A stretch of 64,000 nucleotides of DNA, taken from contig JAEUTG010000010.1 of the NCBI GenBank assembly GCA_016788045.1, forward strand, positions 1-64,000. The letters run 5' to 3'. The position numbers and the translations under genes were made by a program. The stretch comes from Bacteroidales bacterium (lineage in GTDB: Bacteria > Bacteroidota > Bacteroidia > Bacteroidales > Lentimicrobiaceae). Each line of letters starts with the position of its first letter. Position 1 is the stretch's first letter. Below the pieces are notes generated by a model, which searched no databases, had not been told where the DNA came from, and was given only the letters and a program-made list of their open reading frames with translations. Shown one piece after another: positions 28,601-36,767 of this stretch.

Positions 28601-29165
28601 CCCGAAAAACAAGATCATTGAGATCAACAACATCCTGATGGAACGTGCACGTAACATCATGGATGCTTACAATAAGGTAATCATGAAAGCAGATCAGGCT
28701 TACCAGGACAAGATCTTCGATCAGGCTATTGATGCTTATGAAGAGGCAAAACTGGTCAATCCCGAACAGACCTATTCTGATGAGATGATTGCCAGGATCA
28801 GGAAGTATATGGAAGATCATGCCATGGTCGATCTGGTCAATGCCCCGGTACTGATTCAGCCGGATTCTGAACAGAAATTCAGGTTCAAGCCGATTGAAAT
28901 GCGGCTCAGAAAAAATAACTACATTATCCTGAAAGCCAGAAAAACGGGAGAAACAGAGCCCAAGGTTTATGTTAACTATGGCATCGACGGCCAGAAAAGC
29001 GGGGGCATTGTTCTCCGGAGTATCAAATCTCAGGAAACGAGTGATTACATGGTCAGGGTAAGTATCCAGGACCGCTGGTACAGGCTCGACAACAACTGGA
29101 TCAGCATTTATGCCGAAGGGGCTGCGGTTGAAATATCCAGAATGCAGATATCGCAGGGGGATTAA
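25617..29165 (+). CDS. Exported protein with eighteen 57-residue TPR-like repeats
   Basis: A 1182-residue protein with a signal peptide (about 1-33) and then 18 tandem repeats of 57 residues (about residues 45-1070). The repeat consensus begins with Tyr, then xxxIxxADxxF, YxxAxxxYxxAxxLKPxExYP and ends in a charged helix; it is a TPR-like helical pair plus a third linker helix. The C-terminal 110 residues are beta-rich and begin after the last repeat (DSEQKFRFKPIEMRLRKNNY). It is probably periplasmic or surface exposed and serves as a long scaffold. I do not recognise a described family; its neighbours do not suggest a job. The repeat DNA is diverged, which points to an old expansion. Confidence 0.85.
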   Translation: MKFTDSLKTISGRTVLILLCVFSFIILPEAKSQNSAPDSKDKLQLYEDAIIKGEEFLAAKDYAKAKAEYQKALSIDPAAKYPKDKLTYIRKFYVDPDDEARYTRAMASGAELMTTRKYKEAKAQFEIAVNIKPEDKASRDKLMEAEKAAADLEVMTTRYNSLIAEADKQYAANDYAKAREAYQSAGETDPTAAWPKQRIAEIDNKLRADQTLREAYDKALADGDEAYMNRDYATAKNRYEQALKLKPGENYPKSMLERVAQGAANLKDAQQNYQNTLASADNFYNKGELEAALAAYNNALKILPGEAYPLAQIEKINKTAEEKKKLEEVYQAALMSGEQLFTAKQFAEAMDAFQRANNLKPAEAYPKQKINEIAGLLLEIKEAERLRNYQAKIEEADRLFGQKKLNEALVSYQNAADIYPEKDYATGQILAIKKLQKALTDAEESYRNSVADADKKFGAADWEGAITGYELALGYKPDEAYPKNQVNKAKELLAAEKLTEENYQRGIAEADRKYTTGDLDGAAVLYGEMLNLKPGSSYPAEQLKLIAEAKQALQSKEEQYQQFIRSGDQMFQEGNLQASAENYSKASALKPDVKYPAEQLKKVQQLIELQQKKRAEYDVLIASADKLFNENKQEESLASYQKALAVLPEESYPQQQIGIISKLIEQRKSLEENYTRNISEGEKALKEGKLNPALGFFTDAKALKPEEKLPQEKISQIQLLISKQDAEDKEYQSILQGAEQLLAEGKPEAALEKFREAAALRPTETYPGEKIAFIEGLIRKNREDSERFRTLIAEADRYYQQKLWEAAREKYAEARNVFPDDKYAGEKIEEINTLLKGIAAKDEMYSSAVADGDRFFEKADWEQSMAAYSTALSIKPGEAYPSKQLDLINQKKTELKQIDDSYLAVITLADKLFEGKEYKNAQYEYEKAAKLKPDAPYPAEKLTEIRVILYEQEQLANKDYNDAIENGNRLFTLQDYNSARKYYETAAALKPADNYPKNKIIEINNILMERARNIMDAYNKVIMKADQAYQDKIFDQAIDAYEEAKLVNPEQTYSDEMIARIRKYMEDHAMVDLVNAPVLIQPDSEQKFRFKPIEMRLRKNNYIILKARKTGETEPKVYVNYGIDGQKSGGIVLRSIKSQETSDYMVRVSIQDRWYRLDNNWISIYAEGAAVEISRMQISQGD

Positions 29166-29447
29166 TCCGGCTTCTGAATTTAGATTGAAGGTATTATCCT
29201 GTGTTTGATACCCATTTCGTTTAAAGGGTTCATTTTCTGCGAAATCCGGGTTTTAATCATCCTTAGTCGGGAAACAGCCTGCTGGCAGCGCCAGTGCTTT
29301 TACAACCTTGTGATATATTTTTTTATTAAACCCTGACATTCAATCAGATACATATATTGACTTTTTAACATAAAATACAGTTTATCAATCATTTAAGGTA
29401 ATGAAAAAATATTGACATTTGCAGCAGTTCACAAGTTAACTTACAGT

Positions 29448-30908
29448 ATGGAGAGTTATTTTCAACGATACAGAGAGAACACCATTGGTTTTGACCTTGA
29501 GTATAAAACTCCCTATGGAATTCAGAAACTGATATATGCAGACTGGATCGCCAGTGGCAGACTATACAAGCCAATTGAAGAGAAGCTGACCAATGTGATC
29601 GGACCCTTTATCGGCAATACCCACACCGAGACGAGTGAAACCGGCACATCGATGACGCGGGCTTATCATGAGGCGCACAAGCGGATCAAGAAGCATGTGA
29701 ATGCAGGGCCTGAGGATGTGATTATTACTGCGGGTTTTGGTATGACCGGGGTAATTGTGAAGTTTCAACGGATGCTGGGACTTAAGATGTGCGGCCAGCT
29801 CACCGACAGCAAATGCTTCAAAGAAAAGGAACGCCCTGTCGTGTTTGTTACCCACATGGAGCATCACAGCAATCAGACCTCCTGGTTTGAGACCATGACC
29901 GATGTGGTAGTTCTGCCACCAGACGGAGACTTGCTTGTGAATCCTGAAGAACTCCGCATACAGCTTGAAAAATACAAAGACAGGCCTTTGAAGATCGGAG
30001 CATTCACTGCCTGTTCCAATGTAACCGGCGTAAAAACGCCTTACCACACCCTTGCCCGAATCATGCATGAAAACGGAGGTGTATGTTTTGTTGACTTTGC
30101 TGCATCTGCACCTTATTGCACGATTGACATGCATCCGGAAGATCCCCTGGAGAAACTTGATGCCGTAATGTTCTCACCCCACAAGTTTCTGGGCGGACCC
30201 GGTTCGTCAGGAGTACTGGTGTTTGACCGGTCGATGTATCACAGCCGTACACCCGATCAACCGGGAGGAGGCACCGTTGACTGGACCAATCCGTGGGGTG
30301 AATATAAGTATGTTGACGATATTGAAATCCGGGAGGATGGTGGTACGCCAGGCTTCATGCAGGCCATTCGGACCGCGCTTTGCATTGAGCTCAAAGAACA
30401 GATGGGGGTTGATAATATTGTGCGGCGGGAAGATGAACTGCTGGAAATTGCCTTTGCCGGCATGGATAAGATCCCGGGACTGCATATCCTGGCCGATAAC
30501 CAGCGTAAACGGCTCGGTGTGATCTCCTTCTACTTCGACAACATCCATTACAATCTGGTAGTTAAATTGCTGAGTGACCGTTTCGGGGTTCAGGTGCGCG
30601 GGGGATGTGCCTGCGCGGGGACCTACGGCCACTACCTGCTTGATGTAAGTTACGAACATTCGAAAACCATTACCGAGCTCATCAATCATGGCGATTTATC
30701 ACAAAAACCAGGATGGATACGCCTTTCACTGCATCCGACCATGACCAATCAGGAACTGCATTACATTGTTGATGCACTGGCCGCCATTCAGAAAAATCAT
30801 AAGGATTGGGCAGAAGACTACATGTACAACAAGCACACCAACGAATTCAGGCATGTAAACGATTCATGCAGCATCACTGAGCGGGTGAATGATTGGTTCA
30901 GGCTTTAG
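29448..30908 (+). CDS. Class V aminotransferase, cysteine desulfurase-like
   Basis: A 486-residue PLP enzyme of fold type I. The PLP lysine is K246 in SPHKFLGG, preceded by the DFAASAP segment that holds the cofactor. A RGGCACAG loop (C387, C389) is at the place of the catalytic Cys loop of cysteine desulfurases and selenocysteine lyases. It is about 80 residues longer than IscS/SufS, with a long C-terminal part. It may release sulfur or selenium, but a different amine substrate is possible. No suf or isc genes are adjacent. The ATG at 29448 is preferred to a TTG at 29412. Confidence 0.82.
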   Translation: MESYFQRYRENTIGFDLEYKTPYGIQKLIYADWIASGRLYKPIEEKLTNVIGPFIGNTHTETSETGTSMTRAYHEAHKRIKKHVNAGPEDVIITAGFGMTGVIVKFQRMLGLKMCGQLTDSKCFKEKERPVVFVTHMEHHSNQTSWFETMTDVVVLPPDGDLLVNPEELRIQLEKYKDRPLKIGAFTACSNVTGVKTPYHTLARIMHENGGVCFVDFAASAPYCTIDMHPEDPLEKLDAVMFSPHKFLGGPGSSGVLVFDRSMYHSRTPDQPGGGTVDWTNPWGEYKYVDDIEIREDGGTPGFMQAIRTALCIELKEQMGVDNIVRREDELLEIAFAGMDKIPGLHILADNQRKRLGVISFYFDNIHYNLVVKLLSDRFGVQVRGGCACAGTYGHYLLDVSYEHSKTITELINHGDLSQKPGWIRLSLHPTMTNQELHYIVDALAAIQKNHKDWAEDYMYNKHTNEFRHVNDSCSITERVNDWFRL

Positions 30909-30967
30909 AATAACTGATCATTCTCAGATCCTGAGTTTATTATACTTTTTTTTGCTTTTGAAAAGAA

Positions 30968-30995
30968 GACAGAAGCCAGAAGTCAGAGGTCAGAA
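30968..30995. repeat. GAAGTCAGA-type simple repeat
   Basis: Tandem degenerate copies of (A)GAAGTCAG/AGAGGTCAG in the intergenic space. The same motif occurs at 34420-34450 and 44643-44680, so it is a dispersed low-complexity repeat of this genome. Confidence 0.55.
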
Positions 30996-31094
30996 TAATC
31001 CGGAATAAGCGGATAAGTCGCGGAAACTTGGGATTGAATTCCCGAATTCTTATTTTAGCAGAAGTGTGATTTTATGGAATCTGATCAACCCTCT

Positions 31095-32453
31095 CTATTC
31101 CTGAATATTTTTCAGGATCAGCAGACTGATCTCCGGTCTTATGCCAATTCGGCCAGGATAACCGATGTGTCCCAGGCCTGCATTTACATAGAGATAGCCC
31201 TCCTCATCAGGGGTTTTTCCAGGATTGGTGTACAGACCTCCCCACTCTTCATAAAGGAATTCTGCCGGGCTCCAGCGAATGCCTGGAATATCGATCCCCA
31301 TCTGCATGCCATGGGTATGTCCCGAAAGGGTGAGATCGAACCAGGGATATTTTGCTCTGACTTCAGTGTCCCAATGAGTGGGGTCGTGCGACAAGAGGAT
31401 ATTGAGGGATTTCATTTCCGCTCCCTGAAGTGTCTTCTTCATATCGCCATACTTTCTGAACCTGCTGGTAGCACTCCAGTTCTCGACTCCTGAAAGCAGA
31501 AATTCTGTACTGTCTTTTCGGATGATGACCGATTGGTTGCGAAGCAGGTTCCAGCCAATTGCTTTGTAAAATGCTTCCAGATCGGCCAGATTCTTCTCTT
31601 TATCAGCACGATTTCTCCACGAAGTATAATCGCCGTAATCGTGGTTTCCCAGGATCGCGTAAACACCCAGCGGAGCCTTTAAACCAGCAAGAACCGATTC
31701 AAAACCAGCCACTTCGCTGGTGCTGTAGTTCACCAGATCACCGGTAAAAACCACCATATCGGGATCAAGCCCCTGAACAAGCGTCACAGCACGGGCCAGT
31801 GGCTTGGCAGAGACCCAGCTGCCCAGATGAATATCTGACAGCTGCACGATCCGAAGGCCCTCAAGTTCAGGAGGCAGATTCCGGATCCCGATCTCTGTTT
31901 CTGTGACCTTAAACCGATATACCCCCCAGGTACTTCCAAGGATCAGCAGAACCAGTACCAGGGCCGAAAGAGCGATTCCTGTGTTGCGGAATCGTATTCC
32001 GGCTTTCCGGAAAAAACCTGGCATAACCGATTGTCTCCCGAAAGGGATCAGCGATAGTAAACGCAACAGGTAGGAAGGAAGCAAACCGGCAAAAAGGGCT
32101 ATTTTCGAAATCAGCGCAATCACTGCAACACCGGGAAGGTAGATCCTGAGCCAGGTGGGCCAATGTGTCAGTGAAACCAGTACAGAGCCCATCAGAAACA
32201 CAAGCAACAGGGTAACCGGAGCCCACCAGAAAATACCAAAAGAAACCGATGCGATACGGGGAAGCTTATTCCTGAATGACCGGAGATCTGCAAACACCAG
32301 CCAGTCGATGATAAAGAGTGCTGCAAAAAAGAGCATCCTGCCGGCGTATTTTGGCAGTGCTGTGAGTAAAGCAATGTAGAGTAAAGCAATGAAAACCAGA
32401 ATGCTCCCTGGTATCCACCAGTTTGATTTGCTTCGTTTGCCTGTGTTTTTCAT
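31095..32453 (-). CDS. Membrane-anchored metallophosphoesterase (YkuE/YaeI-like)
   Basis: A 452-residue protein: about five transmembrane segments in the first 190 residues, then a calcineurin-like phosphoesterase domain. Metal-binding motifs in order: SDIHLGS, GDLVNYS, GNHDYG, SHDPTHW and GHTHGMQMG. The active site should face away from the cytoplasm or be membrane-near. YkuE/YaeI homologues act on lipid-linked phosphates such as UDP-diacylglucosamine, but the substrate here is unknown. It lies behind the terminator of the upstream aconitase-like gene, so it is expressed separately. Confidence 0.88.
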   Translation of the reverse strand: MKNTGKRSKSNWWIPGSILVFIALLYIALLTALPKYAGRMLFFAALFIIDWLVFADLRSFRNKLPRIASVSFGIFWWAPVTLLLVFLMGSVLVSLTHWPTWLRIYLPGVAVIALISKIALFAGLLPSYLLRLLSLIPFGRQSVMPGFFRKAGIRFRNTGIALSALVLVLLILGSTWGVYRFKVTETEIGIRNLPPELEGLRIVQLSDIHLGSWVSAKPLARAVTLVQGLDPDMVVFTGDLVNYSTSEVAGFESVLAGLKAPLGVYAILGNHDYGDYTSWRNRADKEKNLADLEAFYKAIGWNLLRNQSVIIRKDSTEFLLSGVENWSATSRFRKYGDMKKTLQGAEMKSLNILLSHDPTHWDTEVRAKYPWFDLTLSGHTHGMQMGIDIPGIRWSPAEFLYEEWGGLYTNPGKTPDEEGYLYVNAGLGHIGYPGRIGIRPEISLLILKNIQE

Positions 32454-32460
32454 TTACAGT

Positions 32461-32497
32461 AAACAAAAAGCCGGCGTTACAGTTTGGTAACGCCGGC
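32461..32497 (-). terminator. Intrinsic terminator after the aconitase-family gene
   Basis: Minus strand: an 11-bp perfect stem GCCGGCGTTAC/GTAACGCCGGC with a 6-base loop, then a T-rich run (TTTTTGTTT). Lies between the aconitase-like gene and the phosphoesterase gene. Confidence 0.85.
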
Positions 32498-32516
32498 TGA
32501 ATTTTGTGAAACAGGA

Positions 32517-34295
32517 TCAGCCATTGGCTTTTACATAATTGACGAGGCCTTTGGCTTCGAAGATTCCCATCAGCTTGGATGGTAACGGGGAGAACCTGAA
32601 TTCTTTTCCGGCTACATCAACAATCCCCCGGGCAAAGTCCACTTCAACTTTATCGCCTTGTTTGTAGGCATCCACAGCCTCAGGAAGCAGAATGATGGGA
32701 AGGCCCTGATTTACCGAAGAGCGGTAGAAGATGCGGTTTACCGATTTGCAGATCACGGCCTTGACACCGGCATACGCCAGTCCTACACAGGGATGTTCCC
32801 TTGAGCTTCCGCAGCCAAAATTGGCACCTGCAACAAGAATATCGCCTTCTTGGACCCTGTCGGAGAAACTGTCATCGAACCCTTTGAAGAGGTAAGGCAT
32901 AATCTTTTCAGCCTCAGAACTGTTGATTTCGTAAGTGAACTTACCTGCAAACATCTGGTCGGTATTGAGGTTGTCGACATCGGCATAATTCCATACGGCA
33001 TTGGTGTAACGGTCTTCATCCTGAGCGATGTCAACGGTTTTGCTTTGCTCAACGGTGAAAGGGTATTTGTCGGTAAAATGATCACCACGGGGATCGGCGA
33101 TCTCGCCCTTGAGTGCTGAATAAGCCACGACGGCCGGTGAAGCCAGGTAGATGGCCGATTCTTTGTTGCCCATGCGGCCTTTGAAGTTGCGGTTGGCTGT
33201 TGAGATCACAGCGTAGCCGTCGGCAGGAATGCCCTGACCGGTTCCCAGGCAGGGACCACAGCTTGGTGCCAGCACGTTGGCTCCCGTTTCCATGAACAGC
33301 CGGATGAGGCCTTCTTCCATAGCCTGAAGGTAAATCTCCTGAGAGGCGGGAATGATCAGCAACTGGAATCCATCGGGAAGTTTCTTACCGTCTAAAATTT
33401 TCGCGGCAGCCCTGAGGTCTTCAATTCTGCCGTTGGTGCAGGTTCCGATCAAAGCCTGATTGAGCTTCACCCCTCTGACTTCGGCCAGTGCCTTCACGTT
33501 ATCCACATGATGCGGAGCTGCAACTACCGGGAACAGTTCATTCAGGTTGATGCTGATTTCCCTGACGTAGGTTGCATCTGCATCTGCCCATGTTCCCTCT
33601 GCACTGTGGCCCAGCCATTCAGCAAGTACTTCATCGGCGGGGAACACCGCATTCTTGGCCCCCATTTCAGAAGCCAGGTTGGCAATGGTCATCCGGTCTG
33701 CCACATTGAGGGTTTTTACGCCCTCCCCATGGTATTCAATGGACATATAATCCGCCCCGCTGGAGCCGATCATTCCGATGATCCAGAGGGAAAGGTCTTT
33801 GGCGTAAACCCCTTCGGGCAATTTACCTGTAAGGGTTATTTTGATACTCTCCGGCACCCGGAACCAGGTTTCCCCCTGCTTCCACAGGCCAGCAGTTTCG
33901 GTACGGTCAATCCCTGCGGCAAAAGCGTTAAAAGCCCCGGCGGTGCAGGTGTGGCTGTCACTTCCGACTACAATCATATTAGGACGGGCATACTTAGAAA
34001 CAATCTGGTGGCAGATTCCTTTACCAACATCATGAAATTTTGAAATCCCCTGCTGTTTAACGATATCGCGGATCTTCTGGTAATCGTTGGCCAGTTTTGC
34101 ATTGGTCGGGGGCGCATTGTGATCGAGAACAATCAGCAGTTGTTCAGGATCAAACACCTTAATTCCGCCCATTTTTGCAAAAGTACCGGCAATACTGGAT
34201 GTATTGTCATGGGTAAGGATAATATCCGGTTTACGGAATACGATGGCGCCGGCTTCGGCTCCAAGAATTTTCTCTGCAAAAGTTTTGCCTTTCAT
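32517..34295 (-). CDS. Aconitase/3-isopropylmalate dehydratase, fused large and small domains
   Basis: A 592-residue hydro-lyase in which a LeuC-like large part (about 1-430) is fused to a LeuD-like swivel domain (about 440-592). [4Fe-4S] ligands: GSDSHTCTAG, GTCTNGR and APSCGPCLG. The small-domain motif NFGCGSSREH is intact. It isomerises a citrate-like or isopropylmalate-like hydroxyacid; from sequence alone I cannot tell aconitase from isopropylmalate or homoaconitate activity. No leuA or leuB is adjacent, which slightly favours an aconitase role in the anaerobic TCA pathway, as does sucC 11 kb away. Monocistronic. Confidence 0.88.
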   Translation of the reverse strand: MKGKTFAEKILGAEAGAIVFRKPDIILTHDNTSSIAGTFAKMGGIKVFDPEQLLIVLDHNAPPTNAKLANDYQKIRDIVKQQGISKFHDVGKGICHQIVSKYARPNMIVVGSDSHTCTAGAFNAFAAGIDRTETAGLWKQGETWFRVPESIKITLTGKLPEGVYAKDLSLWIIGMIGSSGADYMSIEYHGEGVKTLNVADRMTIANLASEMGAKNAVFPADEVLAEWLGHSAEGTWADADATYVREISINLNELFPVVAAPHHVDNVKALAEVRGVKLNQALIGTCTNGRIEDLRAAAKILDGKKLPDGFQLLIIPASQEIYLQAMEEGLIRLFMETGANVLAPSCGPCLGTGQGIPADGYAVISTANRNFKGRMGNKESAIYLASPAVVAYSALKGEIADPRGDHFTDKYPFTVEQSKTVDIAQDEDRYTNAVWNYADVDNLNTDQMFAGKFTYEINSSEAEKIMPYLFKGFDDSFSDRVQEGDILVAGANFGCGSSREHPCVGLAYAGVKAVICKSVNRIFYRSSVNQGLPIILLPEAVDAYKQGDKVEVDFARGIVDVAGKEFRFSPLPSKLMGIFEAKGLVNYVKANG

Positions 34296-34661
34296 GGTGC
34301 TGCTTTTGTTTGCTGGTTAAGAAATACTGAAACTGTTAAAGTCAAATACGGCAACGAATTTACTGGTTTTAAAATACCTGCAGCACATTCGTCTGAAAAT
34401 ATTTGTCAGTCAGAATTCTGAAGTCAGAAGTCAGAGGTCAGAAGTCAGAAAGATGATGAAGTAAGAGGTAAAAACCTTAAAAACTGAGGTGATGTTACCC
34501 TATTGAGTCCTACTTGTGCCTATTGTGGTGAAGAAGAGAAACTGGAATTAGCTTCCACCGCCGTTGGCAGCTTGCCCCGCTTTTTCAGCGGGGGGGTAAA
34601 CTGCTGAACACCCTTTGGTCGGTTCAAAGAAGTCAGATCATTTAGAAATCTTAACAAGCTC
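34296..34661. repeat. Spacer with GAAGTCAGA repeats and hairpins
   Basis: No gene. 34420-34450 carries tandem GAAGTCAGA/GAGGTCAGA units. Around 34567-34606 there is a G/C-rich hairpin (CCCCGC/GCGGGG) within a larger imperfect inverted repeat. It may terminate the DUF6340 gene on the minus strand, although the T-run is poor. Confidence 0.45.
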
Positions 34662-35702
34662 TCATTCCTGCATCTGCAGTTCAAGTTTCTCCTGTTGACT
34701 GATTCTCAGCTCTATCAGGTCGATGTAGTTCCTTGCTTTTTTCAGCCCGTGCTGCTGCCAGGCCCTGTGGGCCCACTCCAGCGCCATTGGGAGGTTCCCG
34801 TCGACCTCGCTGGCCAGAGCCATGTTGTAACAGGCTTTCCCGGCTACTTTGGCATCGGGGTCCAGGGTATATTTTTTCCATATCTGGATGGCATCGTTCC
34901 ACCGTTCCTGTTTCACATATTTTGAAGCCACTTTAAATTCATCGGTGGCATTCCGGTAATAGGAACGGCTTTCGGTAAACCATGCCGGACTGATGCGGAT
35001 GGCATACCGGGTGCCTGAATAGTAGCCCGACTCGTTGATGGCCCCCCGTTTCGAAGGTAGTCTGGCAAGCACATCCTGCTCACTGTCGGCACTTTCGCTC
35101 CAGCGCATCTCATCGCTGAAAGCATTCCGGTCGATGATCTGTTGCTTAGCCGGAAAATAGATCGTCCAACCGGAACGTACATTCATGCGAAGGTCGGCGT
35201 AATACTCTTTCACAATTATCTTTTTCTTATCAACCACCCGCTCGACTTCGGCAGAGCTTTTGCGCAGTTCGGTGTCCGAATCAAAGGTCTCCAGGGCGAT
35301 AAGGGCATCCACCCTGAAACGGTTGCAGAGTTCTTCTACCTCCTGCCAGTCCAGGAACTCCGGCCATTCGCGCGTTCCGGTCCCACGGAGGTCAACCCCT
35401 TCGATTACCACGGCATTGAAGCGGGGAGCGTTGTTTAGTCCGGAGGCAAGGCCACGCAAACATTCCAGCGATGCTTCACGGTCAGCCATAATAGATTCAC
35501 CGGTAACCAGTCCTTCCAGGAAATTGTTAAACCCCTGCCCTTTCGCGGGCAGCGATCGGTTAACCACCCCGAGTTGTTTGATTTCGGAGGGAAGGGTAAT
35601 GGAGGCAGGCTTAAGAATCTGCATCTGGTGTGATGCAGTTCCGCAGGAAGCAAGCAACAAGGCAACAAAAATGATGAACAGTAAATGATAAACTGATTTC
35701 AT
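34662..35702 (-). CDS. Lipoprotein, DUF6340-like
   Basis: A 346-residue protein with a lipoprotein signal (LLLASCG, Cys20). The central part (about 35-230; SLPAKGQGFNNFLEGLVTGE, DALIALETFD) resembles DUF6340, found mainly in Bacteroidota, of unknown function. The C-terminal third is helical with a short TPR-like stretch (NDAIQIWKKY, ACYNMALASEVDGNLPMALEWAHRAW). It should be anchored in the outer or inner membrane. It is alone in its transcription unit. Confidence 0.75.
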   Translation of the reverse strand: MKSVYHLLFIIFVALLLASCGTASHQMQILKPASITLPSEIKQLGVVNRSLPAKGQGFNNFLEGLVTGESIMADREASLECLRGLASGLNNAPRFNAVVIEGVDLRGTGTREWPEFLDWQEVEELCNRFRVDALIALETFDSDTELRKSSAEVERVVDKKKIIVKEYYADLRMNVRSGWTIYFPAKQQIIDRNAFSDEMRWSESADSEQDVLARLPSKRGAINESGYYSGTRYAIRISPAWFTESRSYYRNATDEFKVASKYVKQERWNDAIQIWKKYTLDPDAKVAGKACYNMALASEVDGNLPMALEWAHRAWQQHGLKKARNYIDLIELRISQQEKLELQMQE

Positions 35703-35821
35703 AAAGGTTGGTTTTATAAATGATTGAATGTGCTATGCAAAAGTCAGGCCGGAAGTAAGTCTGGTGAGCAATACAGGATCAGGAATGATTGTATAAATCT
35801 TTCTGTAAATGTAAAAATTAA

Positions 35822-35852
35822 TTTGCGATTTACAAATCAATTAGTACTTTTG
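35822..35852 (+). promoter_or_regulatory. Promoter of tRNA-Ser
   Basis: TTTG (35822-35825), 19 bases, TACTTTTG (35845-35852), 10 bases before the tRNA 5' end. Textbook Bacteroidetes spacing. Confidence 0.75.
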
Positions 35853-35862
35853 CACTCCGTTT

Positions 35863-35949
35863 GGTGAGGTGGGTGAGTGGCTTAAACCAACAGTTTGCTA
35901 AACTGTCGTACTGGAAACGGTACCGGGGGTTCGAATCCCCCCTTCACCG
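35863..35949 (+). tRNA. tRNA-Ser (GCT)
   Basis: 87 bases with acceptor GGTGAGG pairing with CTTCACC, anticodon stem ACAGT/ACTGT with loop TTGCTAA (anticodon GCT), a long variable arm typical of tRNA-Ser, and the T arm GGGGGTTCGAATCCCCC. CCA is not encoded. Confidence 0.93.
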
Positions 35950-35950
35950 C

Positions 35951-35977
35951 AAGGCGGATGAGTGATCCGCCTTTTTT
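35951..35977 (+). terminator. Terminator directly after tRNA-Ser
   Basis: Stem AAGGCGGAT/ATCCGCCTT with a 5-base loop, followed by a T run. It lies between tRNA-Ser and tRNA-Pro, so the two are probably not one simple transcript. Confidence 0.8.
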
Positions 35978-35989
35978 ATTGAACACCTC

Positions 35990-36062
35990 CGGGGTGTAGT
36001 ACAGTTGGTAGTATGCTTGGTTTGGGACCAAGAGGTCGTCGGTTCGAGTCCGGCCACCCCGA
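35990..36062 (+). tRNA. tRNA-Pro (TGG)
   Basis: 73 bases: acceptor CGGGGTG/CACCCCG, anticodon stem CTTGG/CCAAG with loop TTTGGGA (anticodon TGG), T arm GTCGGTTCGAGTCCGGC. CCA is not encoded. Its 3' half and terminator are duplicated in decayed form at 36374-36468. Confidence 0.93.
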
Positions 36063-36065
36063 CAA

Positions 36066-36096
36066 AAAACCTCTTGCGAAAGCAGGAGGTTTTTTT
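36066..36096 (+). terminator. Terminator of tRNA-Pro
   Basis: Stem CCTCTTGC/GCAGGAGG with a GAAA loop, then seven T. An identical hairpin recurs at 36438-36468. Confidence 0.85.
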
Positions 36097-36123
36097 GTTT
36101 ATGAATGTCTGACCTGATTACAT

Positions 36124-36378
36124 ATGGCACATTTTGTTTACATAATCAAAAGTCTGAAGGATTCAAGATTTTATATTGGCGAAACTGCAGATGTAGAAAG
36201 AAGATTGTTTGAACATAACGAAGGTTGGGTAAAATCTACCAGGAATAGAAGACCCTTTGTAATGGTGCATTCTGAAGTGTTTGTTTCAAGATCAGAGGCT
36301 TTAAAAAGAGAAAAGCAGATTAAAGCTTACAAGGGTGGCGAAGCATTCAAAAGGCTCTTCTCTAAAAAGGAAGGGTAG
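36124..36378 (+). CDS. Small GIY-YIG family nuclease
   Basis: An 84-residue single-domain GIY-YIG protein: VYIIKS (GIY position) and FYIGET (YIG position), then the arginine-rich helix (DVERRLFEH) and the C-terminal EALKREKQIK segment. Free-standing members of this size are common in Bacteroidota; they may cut DNA, but their targets are mostly unknown. The stop codon (36376-36378) lies inside a 19-base copy of tRNA-Pro sequence (36374-36392). The gene therefore lies between an intact tRNA-Pro and a broken one, as if it had inserted together with a tRNA fragment. Confidence 0.88.
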   Translation: MAHFVYIIKSLKDSRFYIGETADVERRLFEHNEGWVKSTRNRRPFVMVHSEVFVSRSEALKREKQIKAYKGGEAFKRLFSKKEG

Positions 36379-36468
36379 TATGCTTGGTTTGGCCCCTCCA
36401 ACGGCGGGGGTCGGTTCGGGTCCGGCCACCCCGACAGAAAACCTCTTGCGAAAGCAGGAGGTTTTTTT
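36374..36468 (+). pseudogene. Decayed tRNA-Pro 3' copy with duplicated terminator
   Basis: 36374-36392 equals tRNA-Pro bases 36007-36025 exactly. The anticodon 3' strand is replaced by a C/G-rich hairpin; then 36410-36436 matches the T arm and acceptor end with one change; then the same terminator hairpin follows. The 5' half of the tRNA is missing, so no functional tRNA can form. Confidence 0.8.
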
Positions 36469-36600
36469 GTTTTGTTTCACATTCCGATAGAATCAGGGCT
36501 CACTCTTTTTAACACTTTCAACGTCCCTATGATCAGAGAGGGCCTGGTTACAACTTAGCGCAGGTACACTGGCTTTCGAAAAACTTCAGGCTGGATACCG

Positions 36601-36623
36601 GGCACAAGTTACAGTCTTGCGCC
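36601..36623. repeat. REP-like palindrome, copy 1
   Basis: GGCACAAG...CTTGCGCC, an imperfect hairpin with one mismatch in the stem. A related copy lies at 38025-38047, and the similarity extends over about 40 bases around both. Confidence 0.55.
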
Positions 36624-36632
36624 TGCCTGAGC

Positions 36633-36654
36633 CGGTTCGAGTCCGACCACCCCG
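36633..36654 (+). pseudogene. Third tRNA-Pro 3' end fragment
   Basis: This 22-base stretch, starting GGTTCGAGTCCG and ending CACCCCGA, is one base different from the tRNA-Pro T-arm/acceptor 3' end. A weak hairpin (AGAAGAG/CTCTTCT, 36658-36687) with following T bases stands where the terminator would be. Confidence 0.6.
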
Positions 36655-36707
36655 ACCAGAAGAGAGTCATTTAAGGTTCTCTTCTCATTTTTACCCGATT
36701 TCAAAGA

Positions 36708-36767
36708 GATGGCTTGGTTTGGCCCCCACGCCGTGGAGAGGCAGGTTAGATTCGTTTATAGTGCGGG
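36708..36767 (+). pseudogene. Possible fourth tRNA-Pro remnant
   Basis: GCTTGGTTTGG (36712-36722) followed by CCCC as in the copy at 36381, then a degenerate T-arm-like stretch. The similarity is short, so this is tentative. Confidence 0.4.

Noticed and set aside
28221..28820. Minus-strand ORF of 199 codons inside the repeat protein gene
   Set aside because: It is the antisense of the regular 57-residue repeats; the plus frame has a signal peptide and clear repeats.
33507..34043. Plus-strand ORF of 178 codons opposite the aconitase-like gene
   Set aside because: The minus frame holds all Fe-S and active-site motifs; the plus ORF has no motif.
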